This document shows positions 23,250-34,794 of a DNA stretch of 64,000 nt, in pieces; within the stretch, counting starts at the first letter, position 1, and the number at the start of each line of letters is the position of its first letter. Source of the DNA: Yamagishiella unicocca. Lineage: Eukaryota; Chlorophyta; Chlorophyceae; Chlamydomonadales; Volvocaceae. The stretch lies in the NCBI GenBank assembly GCA_003116995.1, contig BDSL01000061.1, forward strand, positions 186,001 to 250,000, read 5' to 3'. Made by a program: the position numbers and the translations under genes. Under the pieces are notes generated by a model. It was not told the origin of the DNA. It worked only from the letters and a program-made list of their open reading frames with translations, and did no database searches.

Positions 23250-24645
23250 TCAGGAGCCTCAGGATCAGGAGCGGAGGCCTTGGCACACCCGCACATGCTG
23301 TCTGGATCGCGCACGATGGCGAGTGCTTGCTTTCGCGTGGTTTCGGAGCGGGCTCGGAAAGGCTAAAGTTGCATCGGATCGCGCCGGGAGGTCGCGGGAT
23401 CGAATCCCCCCGGCTGCGGGAACGGATCGCGTCGCGCCCGCGGCATCTTTTGCGGCGCTCTTGAACGGAACGGAACGAGGGACAAAAAGGAAGGAATATG
23501 CGCGCTGGTGGCGGCTTGCTTCGCGCGTGCAGCGCCATCTGAACGTTCGCGAACGTGAGCGCCGCGAAGTGCTCCCAAGCATCGGGCGGCCTCGCTCTTG
23601 GGCACGCAGCTCTTGGAAATGAATAATTATATGTTTGGAACGTCCCTGCTAAAATTGGCGGCTCGGGAACGCCGCGCGAAGACGCCCGGCCAATTTCGCG
23701 GGCTCCGGCTTCGGCTGCGGAATCCCCCTCACTTGCGAGCAAGGATTGCGTCGCGCCTACAGCGCCGTTTGCATCGCTATTGAACGCAACGGAACGAGTG
23801 ACAAAAGAGTGTACATGCTGCGGGCGACTTGCTTCGCGCATGCAGCGCCGTTTCAACGTTCGCGAAAATGAGCGCCGCGAAGCATTCAAAAGCATCGGAC
23901 GGCCTCGCTCTTGGGCACGCAGCTATTCGATAGCAATAACTTGATGAAAGGAACGCCCCCGCTAAAAGGCGCGTCTAGGGAGCCGGGAACTGCTCCCAAG
24001 CATCGGGCGACCTCGCTCTTGCGCACGCAGCTCTTGGAAATCAATAATTACGTGTTAGGAACGTCCCTGCTAAATTCGGCGGCGCGGGAACGCCGCGCGA
24101 AGACGCTCGGGCAATTTCGCGGGCTCCGGCTTCTGCGGCGGAATCCCCCCCAGCTGCGAGCAAGGATTGCGTCGCGCCCACATCGCCGTTTGCAGCGCTA
24201 TTGAACGCAACGGAACGAGTGACAATAGAACGCAAATGTACGTGCTGCGGGCGACTTGCTTCGCGCATGCAGCGCCGTTTCAACGTTCGCGAAAATGGGC
24301 GCCGGGAAGCGTTCAAAAGCATCGGGCGGCACGCAGCTATCCGATAGCAATAACTTGATGCAAGGAACGTCCTCGCTAAAATTCCCGGCTCGGGAACGGC
24401 GCGTGAGGACGTCCGGGCAAATCGGCAAGCATCGGCTCCTGCTGCAAGCATCGATCGGCCTCGCTCTTGGGCACGCAGCTATCCCGTAGCAATAACTTGA
24501 TGAAAGGAACGTCCCCGCTAAAATTCGCCTCTCGGAAATGCCTCGTGAAGACATTTGGGCGGTTGTACGACAGGTTGGTCCGAACCCGCCACACCGCCTG
24601 CAACGTTCCTGAACGCAACTGAACAAGGATTAATACAAGAACAAC

Positions 24646-24843
24646 ATGGCCAACATACCTGCTAAACTTCGCCGCTCGAGGACGCGGCGCGAGCCCAGGA
24701 CGCCGCCGCTCGACCCGTGGGTCGGCCGCCGCCGCCGCGCGCGCCGCGCGCGCCTCGCACCCCTCGCGCGAACGGAAAATCGAACGACGGGACGAACGCG
24801 AACGCCGGGGAGCTACGGCCCCCCCCGCGCTGAACGCGGCTAG
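24646..24843 (+). CDS. Small basic ORF in the array linker (copy 1 of 7)
   Basis: A 65-residue frame starts MANIPAKLRRSRTRREPRTP, is very Arg/Pro-rich, and follows ACAAC before the ATG, a fair start context. Similar frames start at 26372, 27947, 29403, 35735, 37018 and 38479. The first half of the block is a diverged copy of the core found in the non-coding-looking A and B units, and the C-termini differ by small indels, so conservation may be repeat homogenisation and not protein selection. No known domain. Confidence 0.2.
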   Translation: MANIPAKLRRSRTRREPRTPPLDPWVGRRRRARRARLAPLARTENRTTGRTRTPGSYGPPRAERG

Positions 24844-27800
24844 TCCGTCTGTCCGGATCGCGCATCGCGCGAGTTGGTGGTTTCGCGTGGTTTCGGAGCG
24901 GGCTCGGAAAGGCTGAGATTGCATCGGGTCGCGCCGGGAGGTCGCGGGATCGAGTCCCCCTGGTCGCGGGAACGGATCGCGTCGCGCTCGCGGCATCTTT
25001 TGCGGCGCTCTTGAACGGAACGGAACGAGGGACAAAAGAACACAAATATTACGTGCGCGGGCGGCTTGCTTCGCGGGTGTAGCGCCGTCTGAACGGTCGC
25101 GAACGTGAGCGCCGGGAAGTGCTCCCAAGGATCGGGCGGCCTCGCTCTTGGACACGAAGCTCTCGGAAATCAATAATTATATGTTAGGAACGTCCCTGCT
25201 AAAATTGGCGGCTCGGGAACGCCGCGCGAAGACGCCCGGCCAATTTCGCGGGCTCCGGCTTCTGCGGCGAAATCCCCCCCAGCTGCGAGCACGGATTGCG
25301 TCGCGCCCACATTGCCGTTTGCAGCGCTATTGAACGCAACGGAACGAGTGACAATAGAACGCAAATGTACGTGCTCCGGGCGGCTTGCTTCGCGCATGCA
25401 GCGCCGTTTCAACGGTCGCGAAAATGGGCGCCGGGAAGCGCTCCCAAGGATCGGGCGGCCTCGCTCTTGCGCACGCAGCTCTCGGAAATCAATAATTATA
25501 TGTTAGGAACGTCCCTGCTAAAATTGGCGGCTCGGGAACGCCGCGCGAAGACGCCCGGCCAATTTCCCGGGCTCCGGCTTCTGCGGCAAAATCCCCCCCA
25601 GCTGCGAGCACGGATTGCGTCGCGCCCACATCGCCGTTTGCAGCGCTATTGAACGCAACGGAACGAGTGACAATAGAACGCAAATGTACGTGCTGCGGGC
25701 GACTTGCTTCGCGCATGCAGCGCCGTTTCAACGTTCGCGAAAATGGGCGCCGGGAAGCGTTCAAAAGCATCGGACGGCCTCGCTCTTGGGCACGCAGCTA
25801 TTCGGTAGCAATAACTTGATGAAAGGAACGTCCCCGCTAAAATTCGCGTCTCGGGAACGCCGCACGAGGACGTCCGGGCTAATCGGCAAGCATCGCCTCC
25901 TGCTGCAAGCATCCATCGCCCTCGCTCTTGGGCACGCAGCTATCCGATAGCAATAACTTGATGAAAGGAACGTCCCCGCTAAAATTCGCCTCTCGGGGAG
26001 GACGGCCGGCCGAATCGGCAAGCATCGCCTCCTGCTGCAAGCATCCATCGCCCTCGCTCTTGGGCACGCAGCTATCCGATAGCAATAACTTCATAAAAGG
26101 AACGTCCCCGCTAAAATTCGCCTCTCGGGGAGGACGGCCGGCCGAATCGGCAAGCATCGCCTCCTGCTGCAAGCATCCATCGCCCTCGCTCTTGGGCACG
26201 CAGCTATCCGATAGCAATAACTTGATGAAAGGAACGTTCCCGCTAAAATTCGCCTCTCGGGACCGCCGCGTAAAGACATATGGGCGGCTGTACGACATGT
26301 TGCTTCGAACGCAACTGAACGCAACTGAACATTCCTGAACGCAACTGAACAAAGAACAGTAGGAGAACAACATGGCCAACATCCCAGCTAAACTCCGCCG
26401 CTCGAGGACGCCGCGCGAGCCCAGGACGCCGCCGCTCGACCCGTGGGTCGGCCGCCGCCGCCGCGCGCGCCTCGCGCGCCTCGCGCCCCTCGCGCGAACG
26501 GAATGGAACGACGGGACCAACGCGAACGCCGGGGAGCTACGGCCCCCCCCGCGCTGAACGCGGCTAGTCCGTCTGTCTGGATCGCGCTCGCGCGCGAGTT
26601 GGTGGTTTCGCGTGGTTTCGGAGCCGGCTCGGAAAGGCCGAAATTGCATCGGGTCGCGCCGGGAGGTCGCGGGATCGATCCCCCCCCGCTGCGGGAACGG
26701 ATCGCGTCGCGCTCGCGGCATCTTTTGCGGCGCTATTGAACGGAACGGAACGAGGGACAAAAGAACACAAATATTACGTGCGCGGGCGGCTTGCTTCGCG
26801 GGTGTAGCGCCGTCTGAACGGTCGCGAACGTGAGAGCTGGGAACTGCTCCCAAGGATCGGGCGGCCTCGCTCTTGGGCACGCAGCTCTCGGAAATCAATA
26901 ATTATATGTTAGGAACATCTCTGCTAAATTTCGCGGCTCGGGAACGCCGCGCGAAGACGCCCGGGCAATTTCGCGGGCTCCGGCTTCTACGACGGAATTC
27001 CCCTCAGCTGCGAGCAAGGATTGCGTCGCGCCTACAGCGCCGTTCCCAGCGCTATTGAACGCAACGGAACAAGTGACAAAAGAACGCAAATGTACGTGCT
27101 GCGGGCGACTTGCTTCGCGCATGCAGCGCCGTTTGAACGTTCGCGAACGTGAGCACCGGGAAACGTTCAAAAGCATCGGGCGACCTCGCTCTTGGGCACG
27201 CACCTCTCGGATATCAATAATTACGTGTTAGGAACGTTCCTGCTAAATTCCGCGGCGCGGGAACGCCGCGCGAAGACGCTCGGGCAATTTCGCGGGCTCC
27301 GGCTTCTGCGGCGGATTCCCCCCCAGCTGCGAGCAAGGATTGCGTCGCGCCCACATCGCCGTTTGCAGCGCTATTGAACCCAACGGAACAATTGACAATA
27401 GAACGCAAATGTACGTGCTGCGGGCGACTTGCTTCGCGCATGCAGCGCCGTTTCAACGTTCGCGAAAATGGGCGCCGGGAAGCGTTCAAAAGCATCGGAC
27501 GGCCTCGCTCTTGGGCACGCAGCTATCCGATAGCAATAACTTGATGAAAGGAACGTCCTCGCTAAAATTCCCGGCTCGGGAACGGCGCGTGAGGACGTCC
27601 AGGCAAATCGGCAAGCATTGGCTCCTGCTGCAAGCATCGATCGGCCTCGCTCTTGGGCACGCAGCTATCCGATAGCAATAACTTGATAAAAGGAACGTCC
27701 CCGCTAAAATTCGCGGAGGACGGCCGGCCGAATCGGCAAGCATCGCCTCCTGCTGCAAGCATCCATCGCCCTCGCTCTTGGGCACGCAGCTATCCGGTAG

Positions 27801-28139
27801 CAATAACTTGATAAAAGGAACGTTCCCGCTAAAATTCGCCTCTCGGGAACGCCGCGTGAAGGCATCTGGGCGGTTGTACGACATGTGAACTGAACGCAAC
27901 TGAACATTCCTGAACGCAACTGAACAAGGAACAGTAGGAGAACAACATGGCCAACATGCCTGCTAAACTTCGCCGCTCGAGGACGCCGCGCGATCCCAGG
28001 ACGCCGCCGTGCGACCCGTGGGTCGGCCGCCGCCGCCGCGCGCGCCTCGCGCCCCTCGCGCGAACGGAATCAAATCAAACGACGGGACCAACGCGATCGC
28101 CGGGGAGCTACGGCCCCCCCCGCGCTGAACGCGGCTAGT

Positions 28140-29566
28140 CTGTCCGTCCGTCCTCGCATCGCGCGGCGAGTCTTGGTTTCGCGCGGTTTCGGAGCGGGCT
28201 CGGAAAGGTGCAAATTGCATCGGGTCGCGCCGGGAGGTCGCGGGATCGAGTCCCCCTGGTCGCGGGAACGGATCACGTCGCGCCCGCGGCATCTTTTGCG
28301 GCGCTCTTGAACGGAACGGAACGAGGGACAAAAGAACACAAATATTACGTGCGCGGGCGGCTTGCTTCGCGCGTGCAGCGCCGTCTGAACAGTCGCGAAC
28401 GTGAGCACCGGGAAGTGCTCCCAAGCATCGGGCGACCTCGCTCTTGGGCACGCAGCTCTCGGAAATCAATAATTATATGTTAGGAACGTCCCTGCTAAAA
28501 TTCGCGGCTCGGGAACGCCGCGCGAAGACGCCCGGGCAATTTCGCGGGCTCCGGCTTCTGCGGCGGAATTCCCCCTCACTTGCGAGCAAGGACTGCGTCG
28601 CGCCTACAGCGCCGTTTGCAGCGCTATTGAACGCATCGGAACGAGTAACAAAAGAACGCAAATGTACGTGCTGCGGGCGACTTGCTTCGCGCATTCAGCG
28701 CCGTTTCAACGTTCGCGAAAATGGGCGCCGGGAAGCGCTCCCAAGCATCGGGCGGCCTCGCTCTTGGGCACGCAGCTCTCGGAAATCAATAATTATATGT
28801 AAGGAACGTCCCTGCTAAATTTCGCGGCTCGGGAACGCCGCGCGAAGACGCCCGGGCAATTTCGCGGGCTCCGGCTCCTGCGGCGGAATTCCCCCTCAGC
28901 TGCGAGCGAGGATTGCGTCGCGCCTACAGCGCCGTTCGCAGCGCTATTGAACGCATCGGAACGAGTAACAAAAGAACGCAAATGTACGTGCTGCGGGCGA
29001 CTTGCTTCGCGCATGCAGCGCCGTTTGAACGTTCGCGAAAATGAGCGCCGGGAAGCGTTGAAAAGCATCGGACGGCCTCGCTCTTGGGCACGCAGCTATC
29101 CGATAGCAATAACTATATCATAGGAACGTTCCCGCTAAAATGCGCGTCTCGAAGACGCCGCGCGAGAACGTTCGGGCAAATCGGCAAGCATCGTCTTGAC
29201 GGCAGCTTCCATGGACGTCGCTCTTGGGCACGCAGCTATCCGGTAGCAATAACTTGATGAAAGGAACGTCCCCGCTCAAATGCGCCTCTCGGGAACGCCG
29301 CCTGAACACATCTGGGTGGTTGTACGACATCTTGCTTCGGATCCGCAACACCGTCTGCAACGTTCATGAACGCAACTGAACAAGGAACAGTAAAAGAACA
29401 ACATGCCCAACATCCCTGCTAAACTTCGCCGCTCGAGGACGCCGCGCGAGCCCACGACATCGCCGCTCGACCCGTGGGTCGGCCGCTGCCGCCGCGCGCG
29501 CCTCGCGCGCCTCGCACCCCTCGCGCGAACGGAAAATGGAACGACGGCACGAACGCGGACGCCGGG
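28140..29566. repeat. Duplicated 1.4-kb array segment (mate at 37216-38642)
   Basis: This segment is nearly identical to the one 9076 bp to the right. The differences I noticed are at 28275 (a versus g) and 29060 (g versus c). In the left copy LINE copy C interrupts the linker after GACGCCGGGGAG; the right copy continues uninterrupted into CTACGGCCC and so shows the pre-insertion site. Confidence 0.8.
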
Positions 29567-32500
29567 GAGAGAGAGAGAGAGACCGCGTTACAGTGGCCGC
29601 ACGACAGGCGGCACCCGCCCTTATCCCGGCGGGAAAGCACTGCGGAAGAGACACGGAACCAAGGTCGGGTACGGGCAACAGCAGGCAAACAGCATCATGC
29701 AAAGTCAGCACAAGCGACGGCAGGACACGGCCCCATGCAGGCCACCCTTACGCGTCAAAACCACCACAAAAGCCCCCATTGGCTCACCTGCCCATCACCC
29801 GCACCACTCGTATCTCGAACCAGCAAAGGTGGCACCAGGAAAGAAAGAACGAAAGAACAAACAGCAGCCAAGGCAGGCTAGCTAGGGCGGCACGGCGCAC
29901 ATGAGCCGACCCCCGGTTACGAACAAAAATGGGTGGTCCACCCCCACGTCACCCCAGTCCTTGCGGGGCAAACCCAAGCCCGCAAAGTCCCGCAGCAAGG
30001 CCCAGAACTTAGCAAGGAGGCCAGAACGCATAGCAGCAGGGAGGGTGGGGCCGGGGAGCCGATGAGAGTGTATGTACCGGCGCGCCCACTCCATCGCGTT
30101 GAGCGCCGCCAACGCCACCACATCCCACACACACTGCAGCACAGTGGTCGGATCCGGCGACACACACAACCACACATGCTCACGCGTGACCCCGCATCCA
30201 CAGCAGACTTCCAGTTCATCCCAGAGCGGGCGGACGAGGGGGCAAGACCAAAAGTGATGCAAGCGCGGCGACTCGGCCACACCCGCTGCAGCGGGGTAAC
30301 AGCCGCAAGCACACGGTTCGGGTGGGACCAGCGGGAGGTGGGAGGAGCCCGGCATGGGCACCCCGTCAACCGCCAGCCGCCAGAGGACCTCCTTCCACCG
30401 CGGCTCCCACTTAAGACGCTTCCACAACCGCCGCCATACCGCGCGTAACGCCACAAGGGCCGCCTCGGGCGTGGCAGCCACAGCAGGGGACAGCCCGAGC
30501 GCCTCCCGCACATACGCCGCATGACAGGCCTGCCTGGGGCGCTCCAGTTCCGCCGCCTGGAGCAGGGTGCCCAGCTTGACGGTGAAGGAGGTGAGGGGCA
30601 GCACGGCGTCCACACCCAGCCGCCACCCCAGGCGAGCAAGGAGGAGAGCATCCACCTCGTCAGGCGACGGCGGGGCGGGGCCATCGGGTGCCAGGCGAGC
30701 AGCAGCGAGCCATGCGGGCGAGATGTCAGAAAGGAGAGCGGCCACCGCAGCCCGCGCCGCGATGCGATCTTGGAGCGCACCCATGGCCAGCTCGGAGGGC
30801 GCCAGCTCGTGCCGTACGAGCGTCGTCCAGCGCTCAGCCAGCCGGCTGAAGATGGCCATGCCCGGCGTCGTCGCCAGGGCATGGGCGCGCTCCACCTCAA
30901 ACGCGGTCATAGCGTCCTGCACCCGGACGGCGTCGCCGACGGTCAGCAGGCGGCGGCACATGGTGAGGGGGCCATGGATAGCCTCCAACCCCGGCCGCCG
31001 GCCCGGCGCCCCCGCGTTGGGCAGGAGCGGGTTGCCCCACAGCGGCGCGTTGAAGCACCAGACGCCCGGCTCCAGGGGGGGGTCCGCGACGTCAGACAGG
31101 GGGGGGAGGTGACCGAGGCTCGTGGCAAGCCGGTGGATGTCCGGGGGCAAGCTGAAGGGGGCGCCGAGCCACGGGCCATCCGGGCGAGCTGTGGTGACGG
31201 CCAGCGGGCGGAAGGCAGGGTGGAGGGTAGAGAGGAAGGAGACCGCAATCCGGATCCACGGCGCGCGGGCAGCCGGGGGCTGCAGCGCGGAGCGGGCGAC
31301 CGTCAGGCTCCACTTGGCATGCCGGCTGAGGACATGCAGCCGAAGGGGCAGTACACCGAAGCCGCCGATGGTGGGATGACCGGAGAGCAGGCGGAGGGGG
31401 ACACCAGTGAAACGGCGCTGGGCGTCATCAGGGCCTAGCTCCCGATCCACCAGCTTTGCGACAAGGGCCATGATGCCAGCAAGGACCTCCGCCGGCGGCA
31501 GCCCCGAGTGCTCCATGTGGTACGTCGCCATATGGAGAGCATAAGCTGCAGCCGCAGTGGCACGGCCGAACATCGACAGGGCCATGCGGGAGATCTTTTG
31601 GAGACGGCGGCGGGCCTCCGACATCCGTGACGCCCAATCGAGGACGGGGGCGGCAGGCGGATTGGTGAAGGGGATGCCCAGCGCCACCGCAGCGGGCACG
31701 ATCCGAAGGCCAGCGAGGGCAGGGGGCGGGGGAGAAGGGGATGGGCGAGGCACCCCGGGAGCGGTGGCGGCAAGGGACGGCGATGTGGAGGGACCCGGGG
31801 CGGCCAGGGCGCCAGCGGCTGCGGCGAGGGCGCCCACGACCATGACAGCTGCAGCACCGCGGCCACGACGCCGACGACCGCGGCGAGCCAGCCCTGGTGA
31901 GCGCGCCAGGCGAGGCGGGTGACGGGCGACGGGGGAGCTGGCGGCGCCAGCAGGGGCGGCTGGGACGGCTGGAGCGGCTGGGGCGGCCGGGGCAGTGGGG
32001 GCGGCAGTGACAGCCGCGACGGCTGGGGCGTCAGGAGGCGTGGGAGACGCTGCGGCGGCGCCAGCGGCGGCCAGGGCTGCGGTCGTCAGCACCGTGGTGG
32101 CCGCGGCACCCGCGGCCGCCCCAGGAGGACTACCGGCGGCAGCCGAACCGGCGGTCGCCAGCGCCTCGGCGGCCACTGCGACCAGGACGGCAGCCGCCGG
32201 CGCCACGGCAGCCGCGGCGGCCGGGGCGGCAGCCGCCTGCGGGGCAGCAGCAGCGGCGGCCAGGGCGGCAGCCACCGGCGCAGCGGCAGCAGCGACGGCG
32301 GCCGGGGCGTCAGGAGGTACGGCGGCGGCGCCAGCGCCTGCCGGGGCGGCCTCCACCGGCGCCTCGGCAGCAGCGGCGCTCGGGGCGGCGGGTGAAGCGG
32401 CGGCACCGCCCGCAGCGGTCCACGCGGCGGCAGGGGCGGCGACGGCCGCCACCGCAGCGGCAAGGACGGCAGCCGGGGCGGCGGGCGCCGGCGCCACCTG

Positions 32501-34590
32501 GCGACCAGCCCACAGCAGCTCGACCTTGGAGGGATTCAGGTGCTGGCCAGAGGCGCGGGCAAACGCCGCCATGAGGGCGATAAATGGCGGTACTGCAGCT
32601 GCATCTGGGAGCGCGACTTGGGCATCATCAGCAAACTGCACGCCGGTAACCAGGCTGGCCGGGTCCGCCGGGGCCAGCGGCACGCCAACACCGTGCCGCT
32701 TCAGCCAGCAGAGGAGGGCGTGGGCCACGAAGAGGTAGAGGAGCGGGGCAAGGGGACAGCCCTGCCGGACGCCGGCCCGGATAGGGACAGAGCGGGAGAT
32801 GTAGCCGTTGACGGACGCCATGGCCACTGTACGGCCCAACAGGAGCTGCGTCCATCCCAGGAAACCGGCCCCAACACCCATGCGCTCCATGACAGCAAAG
32901 AGGAAGGAGCGGTCAATGGTGTCGTAAGCTTTGGCGAAATCCAAGAAGGCGATGAGAGCACTCCGTTGCTGCTGGTGTAGGAGGGGGGGGAGGCAGCGAA
33001 GGAAGCGGGTGTTGGCGCCAATGGAGCGGCCGGGGAGGAAGGCGGACTGCTCGAGGGGGATGGCGGCGGAAAGGCCAGGGCTGAGGCGGTTGGCGAGGAC
33101 CTTCGCCAGAATGCGGTAATCAGTACAGAGCAGGGTGATGGGGCGGTAGGCGCCGGCCGCCGCCCGGTCCGCATCATGGCCCTTGTAAAGGACGGATATA
33201 ACACCCTTCAGGAAACCCGTCGGGACGGCGCGCAGATGGCCGATAGCAGTGAAAAGGCGGGCCAGTGCCGGCACAAAGCAGCCACTGTAGGTCCGGAGGA
33301 GATCCACAGGGATTCCGTCCCAGCCTGGGGACGTGCCAGGCTTGGCTTGCTGCAGGGCCCGCGCCACCTCCGCTGCTGAGACTGCGATGGAGCCCAACTC
33401 GGGGCGAAGATCGGGCGAGATCGGAGTAGAGTGGGCGTCGACAGCTGCCAGAACCGCTTGCTGATCCGCCGAGTCCAGGCCTGACGGCAGGCAGCTGATG
33501 CGCTCCCAGAAAGAAGCGACGACATTGGGCAATTGGCGCGGGTCGGTCACGAGGCGCCCAGCAGCGTCGCGCAGCGCGGTAATGTCCTGGGACGACCGCG
33601 GTGGGTGAATCATGGCGGTGAGTGCGGGGCACGGGCGCTCCCCCTCGCGCACCCACGCCACGCGTACCCGGGCGGCCTCGCCCGCCGCCGCCACACGCAA
33701 GGCCACCGCCAAGGCAGCCTGGGCGGCCACCACACCACCCACGGCCTCGGGCGCCGCCGACGGCGTCGCGGCCGCAAGGTGGGCCGCCCGCAAGGCGGCT
33801 CGGGCTGCCTCCACCTGCGCGCCCGAGGCCAGGCGCCGAGAGCGAGCGGTGCGATTGAGAATCGCCGCCACCGCCGCCAGCCGCCGTTTGAAGCCCGGCC
33901 ACCACGCCAGCAGGGCAGCGTGCGCCCCCTCAGCCGGCATGGCCGCGAACGCCGCGTCGAGCCAGGCCTGCAGCTGATCCTTGAGGTCGCGGTGGCCAGA
34001 GAAGGCCATGCGGGTGCGACGGAGGCCGGGGCCGCGCGAGGCAGGAACCCGGGGCAGCAGCTGGATGCAGGGGACGCGGTGGTCGGAAGGCGAGCCCAGC
34101 TCAATGGCGGAGCCCGCCACGAAGGGGAGGAGGCAGCGGGACACATAGATGCGGTCGATGCGGGAACCACCGGGGGAGGGGGCGGAGTAGAGGTGGGTGT
34201 AATCCGTGCTGGTGGGGAAGCGCTCACGATGCACATCAGCCAACGACGGGCCCACTGTCGCGAGGACCCGAGCGGCAGGGCGGTCGCGAACCACTCGCGC
34301 CGACCCCGCACTGCTGTCCCACGGGCCAGCGACGAAGTTGAAGTCGCCGGCTAGGACATGCTGGCCCGGGGTGCTGGTCGCCAGCACAGGCGCCAGGTGC
34401 TGCTGGAGGAAAGCAGCGCGTGAAGCCGAGCTACTAGCGGGCAGATAAACATTGGTGAGGTGCAGGCGATGACCCAGCCAGGTGAAGGAGTAGGTGGCGA
34501 GGCGCCCCGCTGCGGAGGAGGACGCGGCCGGGACCGCCGGAGGCTGGTCAGCCGCGGCCAGGCCGGCCCCTTCCAGGGCCGCCGCGGCGG
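29567..34590 (-). mobile_element. LINE family 1, copy C, near full length
   Basis: Non-LTR retrotransposon of the APE-endonuclease/RT type, inserted in the tandem array. The 3' untranslated region and (GA)n end are identical in layout to copies A and B. The 5' end at 34590 is truncated inside the endonuclease. GGGGAG at 29564-29569 and 34591-34596 is a candidate target duplication; the empty site is seen at 38642. A second tail fragment follows at 34597-34619. Confidence 0.93.
29882..34590 (-). CDS. LINE endonuclease-reverse transcriptase polyprotein, N-terminus missing
   Basis: One continuous frame of about 1569 codons, open to the truncated 5' end, so no native start is present. Order: end of the APE endonuclease (LTNVYLPAS, AGDFNFVAG, GSRIDRIYVS, SPSDHRV with the catalytic Asp-His); RT with GWDGIPVDLLR, YRPITLLCTDYRILAKVLAN, AFLPGRSIG, FLDFAKAYDTIDR, GVRQGCPLAPLLY and FADDAQ. 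FADD replaces the commoner YADD, keeping both aspartates. An Ala/Pro-dominated stretch of roughly 250 residues follows, then ASRMSEARRRLQKISRMALS and a conserved C-terminal region with a zinc-finger-like HHFWSCPLVRPLW. An intact frame and near-identical sister copies suggest recent activity of the family; this copy itself lacks part of the endonuclease. Confidence 0.92.
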
Positions 34591-34596
34591 GGGAGA

Positions 34597-34790
34597 GAGA
34601 GAGAGAGAGACCGCGTTACGGCCCCCCCGCGCTGAACGCGGCTAGTCGCCGTAGCTCCGAGAGAGAGAGAGAGAGAGACCGCGTTACTCCGAGAGAGAGA
34701 GACCGCGTTACAGTGGCCGCGTTACAGTTCCGAGAGAGAGAGAGAGAGACCGAGTTCCGAGCTCCGATCAGGAGCGGAGGCCTTGCCACG
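34597..34790 (-). mobile_element. Cluster of four LINE family 1 tail fragments
   Basis: Within 200 bp, (GA)n followed by CCGCGTTAC (or CCGAGTTCC) occurs four times, near 34600, 34662, 34692 and 34735, separated by pieces of the target repeat such as GCCGTAGCTCCGA. Read on minus, each is the last 15-40 bp of the LINE with its (TC)n tail. Confidence 0.6.
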
Positions 34791-34794
34791 CCGG

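Larger units (their letters stand above)
23283..29566. repeat. Higher-order tandem repeat array, left part
   Basis: The array is built of related units. Type A (about 319 bp) starts CTCGCTCTTGGGCACGCAGC and holds TCGGAAATCAATAATTATAT. Type B (about 132 bp; e.g. starts 25921, 26053, 26185) has the same start but CGATAGCAATAACTTGATGA. A linker block begins AACAACATGGCCAACAT and holds GCGGGATCGAGTCCCC. All three share a core like CCTGCTAAAATTCGC then CTCGGGAACGCCGCGCGA. Higher-order periods, measured from linker start to linker start (24646, 26372, 27947, 29403), are about 1.73, 1.58 and 1.46 kb because A and B copy number varies. Many open frames on both strands recur simply because the units recur. 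No host gene was found inside. Confidence 0.85.

Noticed and set aside
34206..34645. A LINE start codon at 34387
   Set aside because: The frame is open and endonuclease-like upstream of it to the truncation at 34590, so this Met is internal.
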